A stretch of DNA of 64,000 nt from Yarrowia lipolytica. Lineage: Eukaryota; Ascomycota; Dipodascomycetes; Dipodascales. The stretch is taken from NCBI RefSeq assembly GCF_001761485.1, contig NC_090772.1, positions 2,850,501 to 2,914,500 on the forward strand, read 5' to 3'. A program made the position numbers and the translations under genes. Below the pieces are notes generated by a model that was not told the DNA's origin, did not search any database, and saw nothing but the letters and a program-made list of their open reading frames with translations. This document shows, in pieces, positions 1-9,018 of the stretch; position 1 is the first letter of the stretch; every line of letters starts with the position of its first letter.

Positions 1-99
1 TGTGTCACGTGATGGCGGGCCTGGTCCTCTTGTTTTCTTCTATCAAATCATCAATCATACATTCATTTACATACATTGGAAATCTCTGTGACCGCAGTC

Positions 100-870
100 T
101 TAAAGAGTACCAGTCTCCTTGAGCTTGCCGACCAGCTCATCAACGTTCTCGACCTTGACACCGGCCTGTCGCTTGGCAGGCTCGGCAACCTTGAGGGTCT
201 CGAGTCGGTTGGCAACGCCGTCAAAGTCCTTGATCTTGACCACCTTGAGGGGCTTCTTCTTGGCCTTCATGATGTTGGGCAGAGTCACGTATCGAGGCTC
301 GTTGAGTCGCAGATCGGTGGTAATGATCATGGGCAGTTTGGCAGCGACGGTCTCGACACCACCATCGACCTCTCGGGTGACCTCGACCTTGTCGCCGTTG
401 ACAGACACCTTGGAGGCCTGGGTGGCCTGGGGCCACTTGAGCAGACCAGCGAGAATCTGACCGGTCTGGCCGTTGTCGCCGTCAATGGCCTGCTTTCCGA
501 GAATGACCAGGTTGGACTTCTGTTCCTCAATCAGCTTCTTGAGCACCTTGGCCACACCCAGAGGCTCAAGCTCGGTGTCCTTGGGACCCATCTCCACCAG
601 AGTGGAGTCGTCAGCACCCTTGGCCAGAGCCTGTCGCAGGATATCCTGGGCCTTGGAGGGACCGACGGAGGCCACGTGAATGTTCTCAACCAGATCCTTG
701 TTTCCCTCCTTGAGCAGAAGAGCCTCCTCGACAGCAATATCACAGAAGGGGTTGATGGAGAACTTGACTCCAGTGGTCTCGACGCCGGTGCCGGCCTTGT
801 TGACTCGGGGCTTGACAGCGAAATCAATTACTCGCTTGACGGGCACAAAGATACGCAGCTTGTTGGACAT
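100..870 (-). CDS. CIR1: Electron transfer flavoprotein beta subunit
   Basis: The 256-residue product matches the ETF beta subunit along its whole length, including the family signature around NEPRYVTLPNIMKAKKKP near the C-terminal third and the N-terminal VPVKRV...D start. In eukaryotes ETF is an alpha/beta FAD- and AMP-containing heterodimer in the mitochondrial matrix that passes electrons from acyl-CoA and other dehydrogenases to ETF-ubiquinone oxidoreductase. The length is normal for the family (about 250-260). No long presequence is visible, as is usual for ETF beta. The ATG at 870 is the only sensible start and is preceded by a GT-rich leader. Upstream lie three TCACGTGA octamers within 1.05 kb. 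The gene name follows the S. cerevisiae orthologue; identification is firm, intron-free. Confidence 0.95.
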   Translation of the reverse strand: MSNKLRIFVPVKRVIDFAVKPRVNKAGTGVETTGVKFSINPFCDIAVEEALLLKEGNKDLVENIHVASVGPSKAQDILRQALAKGADDSTLVEMGPKDTELEPLGVAKVLKKLIEEQKSNLVILGKQAIDGDNGQTGQILAGLLKWPQATQASKVSVNGDKVEVTREVDGGVETVAAKLPMIITTDLRLNEPRYVTLPNIMKAKKKPLKVVKIKDFDGVANRLETLKVAEPAKRQAGVKVENVDELVGKLKETGTL

Positions 871-1066
871 GTTGTGTGTGTGTGTGTTGTGGTTGTGACG
901 TTGAGCCTGAGTGAGGTGTGGAGGAGTATAAGCAGAGGTGCACTACGCTATTGTATATGCTGTGCTGTGGTCAGAGAGGGTTCGCATTCTAAGCTTGCAA
1001 CAAATAAGGTTGTGTGGAGTTACGGGTTGATTTCGGGGGTGGAGGAGGGGACCGGGTTAGAGATGA

Positions 1067-1074
1067 TCACGTGA
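1067..1074. promoter_or_regulatory. TCACGTGA palindrome upstream of ETFB
   Basis: Perfect 8-bp palindrome with a CACGTG E-box core about 200 bp upstream of the ETFB start codon. Identical octamers lie at 1308-1315 and 1912-1919. CACGTG is the core site of fungal bHLH factors such as Cbf1; which factor binds here is inference. Confidence 0.5.
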
Positions 1075-2984
1075 TATACTTGGAGATAAACCGCCGCCAG
1101 TTGGTTTAAGTCACATGACCAGCCTGATTGCAGTTCCCCCCGTCTCCCTGTGGTCATTAGTCGTCCCAACAAACGCTCTCCCGCTTCTTCTCCAATGGAC
1201 TCGGAGAATGCTCGGCTCCGGCAACTATTGCCACTTTTAAAAAGCTTAAATTCACCAACGGTCTCTGGGGTTGGTTGCTATTGTAGAGAAGGGGGGGATT
1301 GGGGAGGTCACGTGACGGAAATATTGTCGCGGTTGGATTGGACACATTTCGGTATGTAGGGGGTTGGATTTTTGAGCGGTCACATGACACCATCCACCGC
1401 AGAGTGGCACATCTATTACACCTGTACAATCCATAGCCGAACAAGTAGATACTGTAGTCAGGCGATGAGCTTGGTTGGAGACAAGAGTGGGTGTCAAACC
1501 TGGCCGTAATAGTCAATTGAACTAGCCATCTTCCTTTCAATTGTATAAATCTTCCACCACAGTGTTTCCATGTATAGCCGAGTCGCTCTCGGCAGCGTTG
1601 CAGGAAGACCACGTTATCAGGCGCAGATTTTGGGATTCTGAAAAGCTGTAGCAGCATCTCCAAGAGCCACAGATTATAGCAATATACTCCGATCCACTCT
1701 AACCGCTCTGGATCATACTTGTTTTGACAGTTGAAATTTTCGGCTCATGGCCATACCTTTATGTGAGTGTTGTGCGGTCGTCTGACATTATGCCATCTGT
1801 CTGCAATCTAGCCATGCTTCCATTCTTCCATTCAATTCCCAACCAGGCTTTTGAGTCTTTTTCCTGGGGTTTTACGCCGCCTTTTTTCTCCACACCTCGG
1901 CTTTCGGCAGGTCACGTGACAACCCGGTTTTTTCCTCGGTGCGAAACCGGACCTGCATCATTAGTGTGGAAAGCGCTTATATAATCGAGGTCGGTAACCT
2001 TTTTTGCTCTGAGTCATTTTAACCAGCGGATAAAATTACCCTGCAGCCGGGCGGAAGCTTGTTAGTTGGGAGTTGACCAGAGTTGGAGATTTACTTGGTT
2101 ATTTTGTCAAGAGGTTTTTGCCACGACTACAAGTACTGTACTGTACTTGTACGAGCAGATTTATAATCCTAGAGGTGGGCGGCCAGTACAGATATGAGCT
2201 GTATATGTACTTGTAGTTCATATTCTCTTCTTGGCCTGGAAAATCTGGCTCAGTTTTCCGAGAAGCATTCAGTTGTGTCTTCAATTTGGATGGAGTATAC
2301 TGGCTAGAAAGTGGAATGAAAAAATCTGTGAACGAGACACAAGTCCTGCACCAAACAGACGCGAATCGGTGTGACAAATGCGCCCATTACAAGTGCAATT
2401 ACAAGTAGTACAAGTTCAGCACAAGTACGGGTACTTGCAACCCCTGGAGGTAGTTGTACCTAACATTCAACTGACAAGCAATGTTACCAGTAATGCTACC
2501 AGTAATGCAACAGTCCTGTATATGGAATTGACTGATACGAGTACATTACTGTACCGGTACTCGTCACCACACGCTTCGAGTCTTTCTCGAAGCCATACCG
2601 AAGTCTACAAATATACAGGCCCAGCAGCATGATTATATGTTTGGGTATGTGTGGGGTAATGTTTCAGGTTAAGCTCTCGAGGACTAATGAGATGGCGATA
2701 AGAGAGAGATCTGTGGTGACGGTGAGACGACCTAAATGGCAATCTAGTGCCTTGAACCTTGCAACAAGAATCATTCTGGGGAAGTCTCAGAACACTTTGT
2801 TTCTGTCTTTGTGTTCGTGGTACTAACATCCTGGCTTCCTTGGGTCTGCCGGGTGCCGTGGAGATGATGTGGGGTAGGTGTCATATGGAAGTATGAGGGG
2901 GATGAATTAATGATGACGGATGGAGAGAGTGGAGGGAGAAAAGATGGAATAATAGGAAACTAAGCAGAAAGTGATCATGCAGTC

Positions 2985-3066
2985 AATGGAGGAGTTGGTC
3001 GTTGGGGAAGTTGGCCATTGGAAGGGGTCAGCCATTGGAGTTGGCAATGAAGGAGTTGGTCATCAA
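2985..3066. repeat. Degenerate tandem repeat, GTTGGYCATTGGA-like
   Basis: Five to six imperfect copies of a roughly 15-bp unit resembling GTTGGTCATTGG follow one another here. There is no associated gene. Likely a decayed minisatellite. Confidence 0.5.
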
Positions 3067-4552
3067 AGAGCCGGTTGCTCAAAGAAACCAAACGTGGGGG
3101 CTTCCGCAGATGTAATCCTCTTACATTTTTCCATCTACGATGTACTGGCACTACGTTAATCGGAGTCGGAGAACCTGCTGACCCCCACAGAATCTTCAAC
3201 ACCTACTGTACACCTGACATAACTGTTAGACAGAAGCAAGAGTCTGGCGATGGCTACAGAACCGGAGGACTCGCAGGACGAGTTACAAACAGTCGATGAA
3301 CGAGAAGTACAACAAGGACTCACATACCAACTGTACTCCTCACATTAACAGACGACTTCTATTGTATCGTACTGTACATACTGTGTACTGCGACATCGCA
3401 GGAGTATGTATAGTCAGTACTCCTACATGCACTTGACCGCGTATACTCTTGAACTAATAACTCGTACAAAACACTAGCTACACCACGTGTAAGATAGATG
3501 CTGATGGACATGACGAGTAGCTACTCTGTATGACCAGCTTCAAACAACAAGACAAACTTCACACAAGGACGATAGACGCAATCTCTAACAATGGAATCCC
3601 ACTTTGATGCTTGTTCCTGATCACATTTGTTTGTCTCATCGCAGGCCAATGATAGTTGGTTTATTTTGACAGCTTCTGGGCGCCAGGGGTCAAGCACACG
3701 ATAAGATGCATAGTACAGTATGTACTGTAATGAGATTTCTAAGCACATTTGACTAACATCTGTTTTTAGATGTATCCACGAGAGGTATGAAGTCTGCTTG
3801 CGATCTGGCCCATTGTCGACTCACTGCAGTTGCACCCACCCCACCATTGTACTCACAGTTACCCCTCCCCCACTAACAGTATCAAACTAGCAAGTCCAAG
3901 ATCCGCTAGTTAAAGTCCCCGCTTTCCCCACAACCAATCTACTTGTAGACGGCTGAACGTCCTTCTTCTATCATCGAGACCAGAAGCAGTCTCTTCATTG
4001 TCTCATTTCGGCCGAGAGCGGGAGCGATATATGCGTCGATATATCACTTGGATTTATGACTCTGGCCGGCAACGTTTTCAAAACATTGTGGTCATCATTT
4101 GCTCATCTCCAGCACCTCCATTTGGTGACACGGCTGTGGCAGCCGCCTGGTATTTTAGACGACTGACAGGGGCACACCCACCCCCTCCGATTTTGTTTTT
4201 TAGTCTGCATCGCTGTTTTGCTTCTGGCCTTTTCGTGTGCCTGTCGCTTGTAGAGTTTAGACCCCACCGACCGACGTTAATAACAACCGAAAGAGGTGAG
4301 AATGAGGTGGAGCTGAGAAGGGCAAACGTGGGGTTTGCGAGCGGAAAAAACACGAAAATCCACTCCTTGTGGACCCTTCACCTGATCCCCATCTCTAAAC
4401 CGGCCGCATAGCCACCCCTTCACCCATCTCTACCTTACGTCAAGCTACCCCACGTCACCCAACAACCAAGAAAAATTAACTCCTCAGCCGTATACGATAA
4501 AGTGCATTGTTCACGCAAGGTGTCGAAGCCAATGAAAAGAAGTGCGACAGGG

Positions 4553-4560
4553 TATATAAA
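4553..4560 (+). promoter_or_regulatory. TATA box of the DUF3112 gene
   Basis: TATATAAA sits 71 bp before the ATG at 4631, at the right distance for a transcription start between the two. A pyrimidine-rich block precedes it. Confidence 0.6.
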
Positions 4561-4630
4561 ATGACAGCGGAGTCGAAATTGTTCAAGGAGGAGACTCGAC
4601 GAAATCTCAACTCTCTACTACTCGCCCAAA

Positions 4631-6616
4631 ATGAATGTAATACCCGTCTCAGAGCTCTCGCCAATGGACCAGTTGCTGTCGCTTCTGCCGCGGCTGTTTG
4701 AAGGAAATGGAAACCTCGCTGGCCTGATATCTCTGGTCCCTTTTGGGATTCTATCGACAGTACTCGAATCTCCCTACGGACCAGCACTGGTGGAAGTGCT
4801 CAACTCACAAGATACCCTGCCATTAGACTACTCAGATCGACTACTATCGTTATTCCCCATCCCACCATTTGCCTATACAGGAACTGGCATTCTCAAGATT
4901 GTTGTAATGGCGCACAATGTTGTGGGAAACAACATTCCGCAGTATGTTCTCGACATGGTCATGACTACTCAGTATAACATTTTCGGCAACTTCCCCAAGA
5001 AGGACGTCGACACGATTCCTTGTGCCATTTTCCTCGTCATCAACTGTGTATTGGCGCTGGCAAACTTCTACGTCTTTATGCGCGGAATTATGCGGAATCA
5101 CAACTTCTATCTTATGTTCGGTCTTGGATGGCAGTGCCTGTTCAACTGCTTGGGTTTCGGAATGCGACTGGGATGGGCCCAGGACATTCTACAGTTAAGA
5201 CTAGGCATCGGGTCGACAGTGTTCATCATCTTATCCATTGTCACAATCAACTTCATGAACTTCCTACTAGCACATAGGATCTTGACGTTTCGACATCCAG
5301 AAACAGGTGATGCAACTTGGTTTGGAATGCTCATGATCCTCATTTACCTGGCATTCTGCGGGGTACTCCTCATGGCTATTGTCACTCAAATCGTCATCTT
5401 CTCGTACTTCCTCGACTACATGCACTGGAGACAGGCTACTTCTGGAATGCAGGCATCCAGTATCCTGATTGTACTGTTTTCGGCAGGAGGAGTGCTCATC
5501 ATAATCGCAGCTTATATCATCCCCCGAGGAGCTATTCCTCTCCATCACAAGAGCCGTCTCCGACTTTCAGCATCAAACATTGAGTCGTATGGCCTGTTCT
5601 ACTTCCCTCCGAAACATTCCCAGGTGGTTCAATATAAGTCAGACCCTGCCATGAAGCTCGATTCCGGCCAGCTGGCTGCCAGAACTATCAACGGCAGAGA
5701 CTTACACACCTCATCAATCATCGTCATCTTCAGCTCGTTGATCCTGGCGGGCTCAGCCGCAATGAGATGTGCCACCATCATGATTGGAGACAGATGGGAA
5801 ATGGATGCCAAGTTCATTTACAGTCAGACGGCATTCTACATTGGATTTGGGGTATTTGAGGTCATTGTCAATGTTATCTTTCTCGTGTTTCGAATCGATC
5901 TCCGCTTCTACATTCCCGACTGGCCTAAAAAGGGACGGGGAGGTATCGTTGTCCATAGAGACACAAAGGAGATTGTCAAAGAGATGGACGCAGAAGCAAG
6001 AGGCGACAAGCGGGACTTTGTGTTCATCAATGTCCCTACTCCTGCTCCCACTCAAGACTGGATTCCTCCAGACGACTCCAACACTTATGGAGATCTCAAG
6101 GGTGAGACGCGATCTTTTGATTTCGACGACAAGGAGAAGTTGGCCATTGTGGAAATCATGCCTGTACCTGGCGATGATACAGATGTTCCCCAAACGCCAA
6201 TGGTGCCCGACAAGACATACGTGTCCATGCGCAGCAAGAGTCCCCAGAGCCTTGTTCCTTCGTATGCTTCCCCAAGAACATACGCAAACGGTCAGCAGCT
6301 GAAGAATGGAGAAACTATTGATGGGTTTGTCATGACCAGCAAGGACCCCGAACCTGCCAACGAGACCATACCGGGAAACCCACCCACTCTAGCTGCAGCT
6401 ACAAGACCCACTGTGATCTCTCCACCACCTTCTGCCTCTACCCCGGCAACTCCAATTCTGCCTGTGTTGGTCGAGACTGCCGAGAACGGGTCCAGTCATC
6501 GCTCCTTCTCTCCACAGAGCCGAGAGGTACTTTCCATGCCCTCGCCTAGTTATTCAGACTACAACTACTATGCTAGACCATACGAAGAGCGACGCAGCGA
6601 GTTGTACGACGTATAG
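4631..6616 (+). CDS. DUF3112-type fungal multi-pass membrane protein
   Basis: A 661-residue protein with about seven hydrophobic helices: roughly residues 130-152, 158-178, 192-214, 229-262, 276-298, 357-380 and 396-425. The polar C-terminal tail of about 230 residues is rich in Pro, Ser and Thr. The VPCAIF-like segment entering the first helix (here DTIPCAIFLV) and the arrangement of helices resemble the fungal DUF3112 family, whose function is unknown. The tail is probably cytosolic and could be regulatory. The ATG at 4631 follows a TATA box and an AAA leader; a second in-frame Met at residue 12 is an alternative start. Single exon. The family assignment is by recognition of motifs, not by a search. 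Confidence 0.7.
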   Translation: MNVIPVSELSPMDQLLSLLPRLFEGNGNLAGLISLVPFGILSTVLESPYGPALVEVLNSQDTLPLDYSDRLLSLFPIPPFAYTGTGILKIVVMAHNVVGNNIPQYVLDMVMTTQYNIFGNFPKKDVDTIPCAIFLVINCVLALANFYVFMRGIMRNHNFYLMFGLGWQCLFNCLGFGMRLGWAQDILQLRLGIGSTVFIILSIVTINFMNFLLAHRILTFRHPETGDATWFGMLMILIYLAFCGVLLMAIVTQIVIFSYFLDYMHWRQATSGMQASSILIVLFSAGGVLIIIAAYIIPRGAIPLHHKSRLRLSASNIESYGLFYFPPKHSQVVQYKSDPAMKLDSGQLAARTINGRDLHTSSIIVIFSSLILAGSAAMRCATIMIGDRWEMDAKFIYSQTAFYIGFGVFEVIVNVIFLVFRIDLRFYIPDWPKKGRGGIVVHRDTKEIVKEMDAEARGDKRDFVFINVPTPAPTQDWIPPDDSNTYGDLKGETRSFDFDDKEKLAIVEIMPVPGDDTDVPQTPMVPDKTYVSMRSKSPQSLVPSYASPRTYANGQQLKNGETIDGFVMTSKDPEPANETIPGNPPTLAAATRPTVISPPPSASTPATPILPVLVETAENGSSHRSFSPQSREVLSMPSPSYSDYNYYARPYEERRSELYDV

Positions 6617-6876
6617 TTCTTTCTATTTATGTATGTATTTATTTAATGTATCTCTATTCCCATTGGCATCAAGTCTGTACATGATCAAAACCCTTTGGTG
6701 AACAGGCGGATCGACATCCAAAGAGAATAAGGAGTAAATCAAGTTTGTATGAATACACCAATACGTCCAGGTTTCATCTATATATCCTCAAACCGAAATC
6801 TGGTTTTTTTTCAGGGCGGAATAAATCAGTTTTTTTCAGGTCAAAAAGTTTCAATAAGGTTCAGAATTAACTTCCA

Positions 6877-6966
6877 CTCCCGGTGGCCAAGCTGGTTTAA
6901 GGCGCGAGACTGTAAAGGTAAAAAATTGTAATCTTGAGATCGGGCGTTCGACTCGCCCCCGGGAGA
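6877..6966 (+). tRNA. tRNA-Tyr (GUA), with intron
   Basis: Acceptor CTCCCGG pairs with CCGGGAG (6959-6965), discriminator A at 6966. D-arm, an anticodon loop with GTA at 6912-6914, and a T-arm GGGCGTTCGACTCGCCC are all present. A 15-nt intron (about 6916-6930) follows the purine after the anticodon, as expected for tRNA-Tyr, and contains a TGTA. Close match to the yeast tRNA-Tyr consensus. A T-run directly after the gene acts as the Pol III terminator. Confidence 0.95.
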
Positions 6967-7220
6967 TTTTTTTGTCCTTCGATCACAGAAATTTCACCTT
7001 ATGCGAAGAGACCGAACTACTTTTTGCTTCCGACGAAAATATCCCAGTTCTTCATGCTCATAGGACACCAAAAGAGATTCCTCTAATAGTGAAAATCATG
7101 AAGTTTGTTTTTGGCTGTAGCATCTACAACCATCCAAGCACGAGTGCTGTACCCACGGATCTATTTAGTCAGAGGGAGAATACGAAACAAAAAAACAACA
7201 GTAACATCAGTCACGTGATA

Positions 7221-7301
7221 CTCCGATACGGGGAATCGAACCCCGGTCTCCACGGTTCTCCACATGAGAGCGTGATGTGATAGCCCCTACACTATATCGG
7301 A
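7221..7301 (-). tRNA. tRNA-Glu (CUC), with 9-nt intron
   Basis: Read on the minus strand: acceptor TCCGATA pairs with TATCGGA, discriminator G (7221). The anticodon loop CTCTCA-C gives anticodon CUC. It is split after position 37 by a 9-nt intron, TGTGGAGAA (7264-7256), whose GAG can pair with the anticodon. T-arm CGGGGTTCGATTCCCCG. A T-run about 20 nt downstream could terminate Pol III. A second copy with a different intron lies at 35566-35646. Confidence 0.93.
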
Positions 7302-7605
7302 CGATGAGGATCCGTGACCGTTGGGTCTATATAAGGATGAAAAAGATTCGATAATAACGAAAGTATGGGAGATTTTGAGATTTCAAACATGGCAACCAGA
7401 TCGGTTAATGAACGTGGAGTCCAAAAAAGAAGCACTAATTCCAGTCTCTCTTTTTAATCATGTGATTACGGAGATGTCAAAGTTGTTGAAAGTTTGGATC
7501 AATGTTCAGTTTGGAGAGTGAAAAAAAGAAACCTAATCAAAAGGCGGTCAACACAGGAGAAGCAGAAATACTGTAGAGTCCTAGTCTTGAGAGGGCAAAA
7601 AAGAA
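7302..7605. other. Spacer between tRNA-Glu and tRNA-Ile genes
   Basis: About 300 bp of A-rich sequence. A T-run on the minus strand just below 7606 terminates the tRNA-Ile transcript. Nothing else is recognisable. Confidence 0.6.
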
Positions 7606-7698
7606 TGGTCCCTAGCAGGATCGAACTGCTGATCTTCGCGTTGCAAAGAGGCTAATTTCTTATTAGCACGACGCCTTAACCAACTGGGCCAAGGGACC
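7606..7698 (-). tRNA. tRNA-Ile (AAU), with 19-nt intron
   Basis: Minus strand: acceptor GGTCCCT pairs with AGGGACC, discriminator A (7606). D-arm, anticodon loop CTAATA-A (anticodon AAU, read as IAU) and T-arm CAGTTCGATCCTG are as in yeast tRNA-Ile. A 19-nt intron (7660-7642) interrupts the gene after the nucleotide 3' of the anticodon. It carries ATTAG, complementary to CTAAT of the anticodon loop, the usual pre-tRNA anticodon-intron pairing. A T-run follows for Pol III termination. Confidence 0.94.
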
Positions 7699-8000
7699 TT
7701 TTTTTAGTTGAAAGTATCAAGTGCCCTCTACTATCTGAAAAAATATCAAAATCTCCGCCAAAATCTCCGCCAAAAAACGGCGGTTATGGGGCCCCAGGTT
7801 CGCTGGAAGGCATCGCCAACTCTTCTACAGAGGTTTATCCTTAGCGAAATTCTTTCGAGCCATTTACAGCCGGTATTTACAATGTGCAGCAATATCCCCA
7901 TAACCATGTCAGCATATACAATTCCAACCGCAAAAAGTCCGCTACAGTACTCACCAAGACCCACTATGTGTTTTAAACATCTTAACTTATAAACGATAAA
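7699..8000. other. Spacer with small CCGCC/GGCGG hairpin
   Basis: 300 bp between tRNA-Ile and the hydrolase gene. It contains a doubled ATCTCCGCCAAA and a short inverted repeat CCGCC (7767-7771) / GGCGG (7779-7783). The rest would be the 3' UTR of the hydrolase gene. Confidence 0.5.
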
Positions 8001-8813
8001 CTAACAAACGTCCTCGACCTTCTCCTCGTCTCCCTTGACACCAAGATCAACAACGAGGTTTCGGTAGAACTGATCAAAGAGCATGTCCATACAGAGACCA
8101 GTGACGACAGGATCATATCGACCCTTGGAAGACTCGTCTCGAATAAAGGCATGCTGGGCGCCAGCAACCTCCAGGAACGAGAAGAAGACGCCGTTATCTC
8201 GCAGAGTCTTTCGAATCAGATCTCGCCCCTCCGGAGGAACATGGTTGTCCTTAGTGCCAAAAACAAGAGTAAACTCGGCGTTCTTGTTGAACTCGTTGCT
8301 TCGCTTGAGAGAGTCGTCGTTCTTGCCGAGACCAAGGGAGTGCGAGTGAATGTCGGTAGCAAAAAAGGTGAAGACGGAAGTGACTCGCTTGTCCAGAGCA
8401 GCTCGGAACGCCAGGTGACCGCCCAGGCACATTCCGGTGGCACCAATTCGACCTGTGCAGTTGTCCAGAGAAGTCAGGTAGTCAATTGCCAGCTTGTTGT
8501 CCTCATCGTACGACTCCAGAGGCTTCTCGATCTTGTACTTGTTGCCCGCGTCGGTTCCAGGAACATCGTAAGCCAATGGCTCGGGGCCGACAAAGTTGTG
8601 GTAAATCGAAGGAGCAACCACAATGTAGCCCCGACCAGCAATCTGCTGAGCCACTCGCGACACAGGGCCGGTCACCTGGTAGATCTCAGAGTACACCAGT
8701 ACTCCGGGGAACTTGGCATTGGGGTACCCAGGAATAGAGGGCGTGTACACAAATAGCCGGAGAGTGGTGCCGTACGAGGTTTTGACGTCGTGGTAGGATT
8801 CCTTGATAAGCAT
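8001..8813 (-). CDS. Dienelactone hydrolase family protein
   Basis: A 270-residue alpha/beta hydrolase of the dienelactone hydrolase (carboxymethylenebutenolidase) family. The expected Cys-Asp-His triad is visible: C129 in GMCLGG, D189 in GTKDNHVPP and H221 in AQHAF. E43 in YSEIY matches the glutamate that primes the nucleophile in the family. The length is slightly above bacterial DLH (about 235) and typical of fungal members. There is no signal peptide, so it is probably cytosolic. DLH enzymes open dienelactones in aromatic degradation; fungal paralogues have varied and often unknown substrates, so the substrate here is open. ATG at 8813 chosen because the similarity begins at once. Confidence 0.88.
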   Translation of the reverse strand: MLIKESYHDVKTSYGTTLRLFVYTPSIPGYPNAKFPGVLVYSEIYQVTGPVSRVAQQIAGRGYIVVAPSIYHNFVGPEPLAYDVPGTDAGNKYKIEKPLESYDEDNKLAIDYLTSLDNCTGRIGATGMCLGGHLAFRAALDKRVTSVFTFFATDIHSHSLGLGKNDDSLKRSNEFNKNAEFTLVFGTKDNHVPPEGRDLIRKTLRDNGVFFSFLEVAGAQHAFIRDESSKGRYDPVVTGLCMDMLFDQFYRNLVVDLGVKGDEEKVEDVC

Positions 8814-9018
8814 GGCGAAGGGGGTGGTGTCGATGTAGCGTTCGAATTGTTGTATGAGGGTCTAAAATGGCACCTGAGGGTTCCACATCAGCCTACAGTT
8901 CCGAAGCATGCAGGTGGAGCTTATTCACCTCTGCGGGATGTTTAATTAGGAGACCCGGCAGCAAAAAAGGCGAACACTTAACAGTGTATTATACACCACA
9001 TTCCATTCATCTACACCT

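Larger units (their letters stand above)
871..4630. other. Long intergenic spacer between ETFB and DUF3112 gene
   Basis: About 3.8 kb without a convincing gene. It serves as upstream DNA for both divergently oriented neighbours. It holds three TCACGTGA octamers (1067, 1308, 1912), a stretch at 2110-2560 dense in GTAC, TACTGTAC and ACAAGTAC motifs, a short degenerate tandem repeat near 2985-3066, and a pyrimidine-rich block before the TATA box at 4553. The longest open frames, such as 1157-1663 on the minus strand, have no family resemblance and look like chance. Confidence 0.7.

Noticed and set aside
1157-1663. 168-codon minus-strand frame in the left spacer
   Set aside because: No domain, poor protein-like composition (many Arg/Cys/Pro from CG/CT-rich DNA) and no promoter features; overlaps two TCACGTGA-bearing regulatory stretches.
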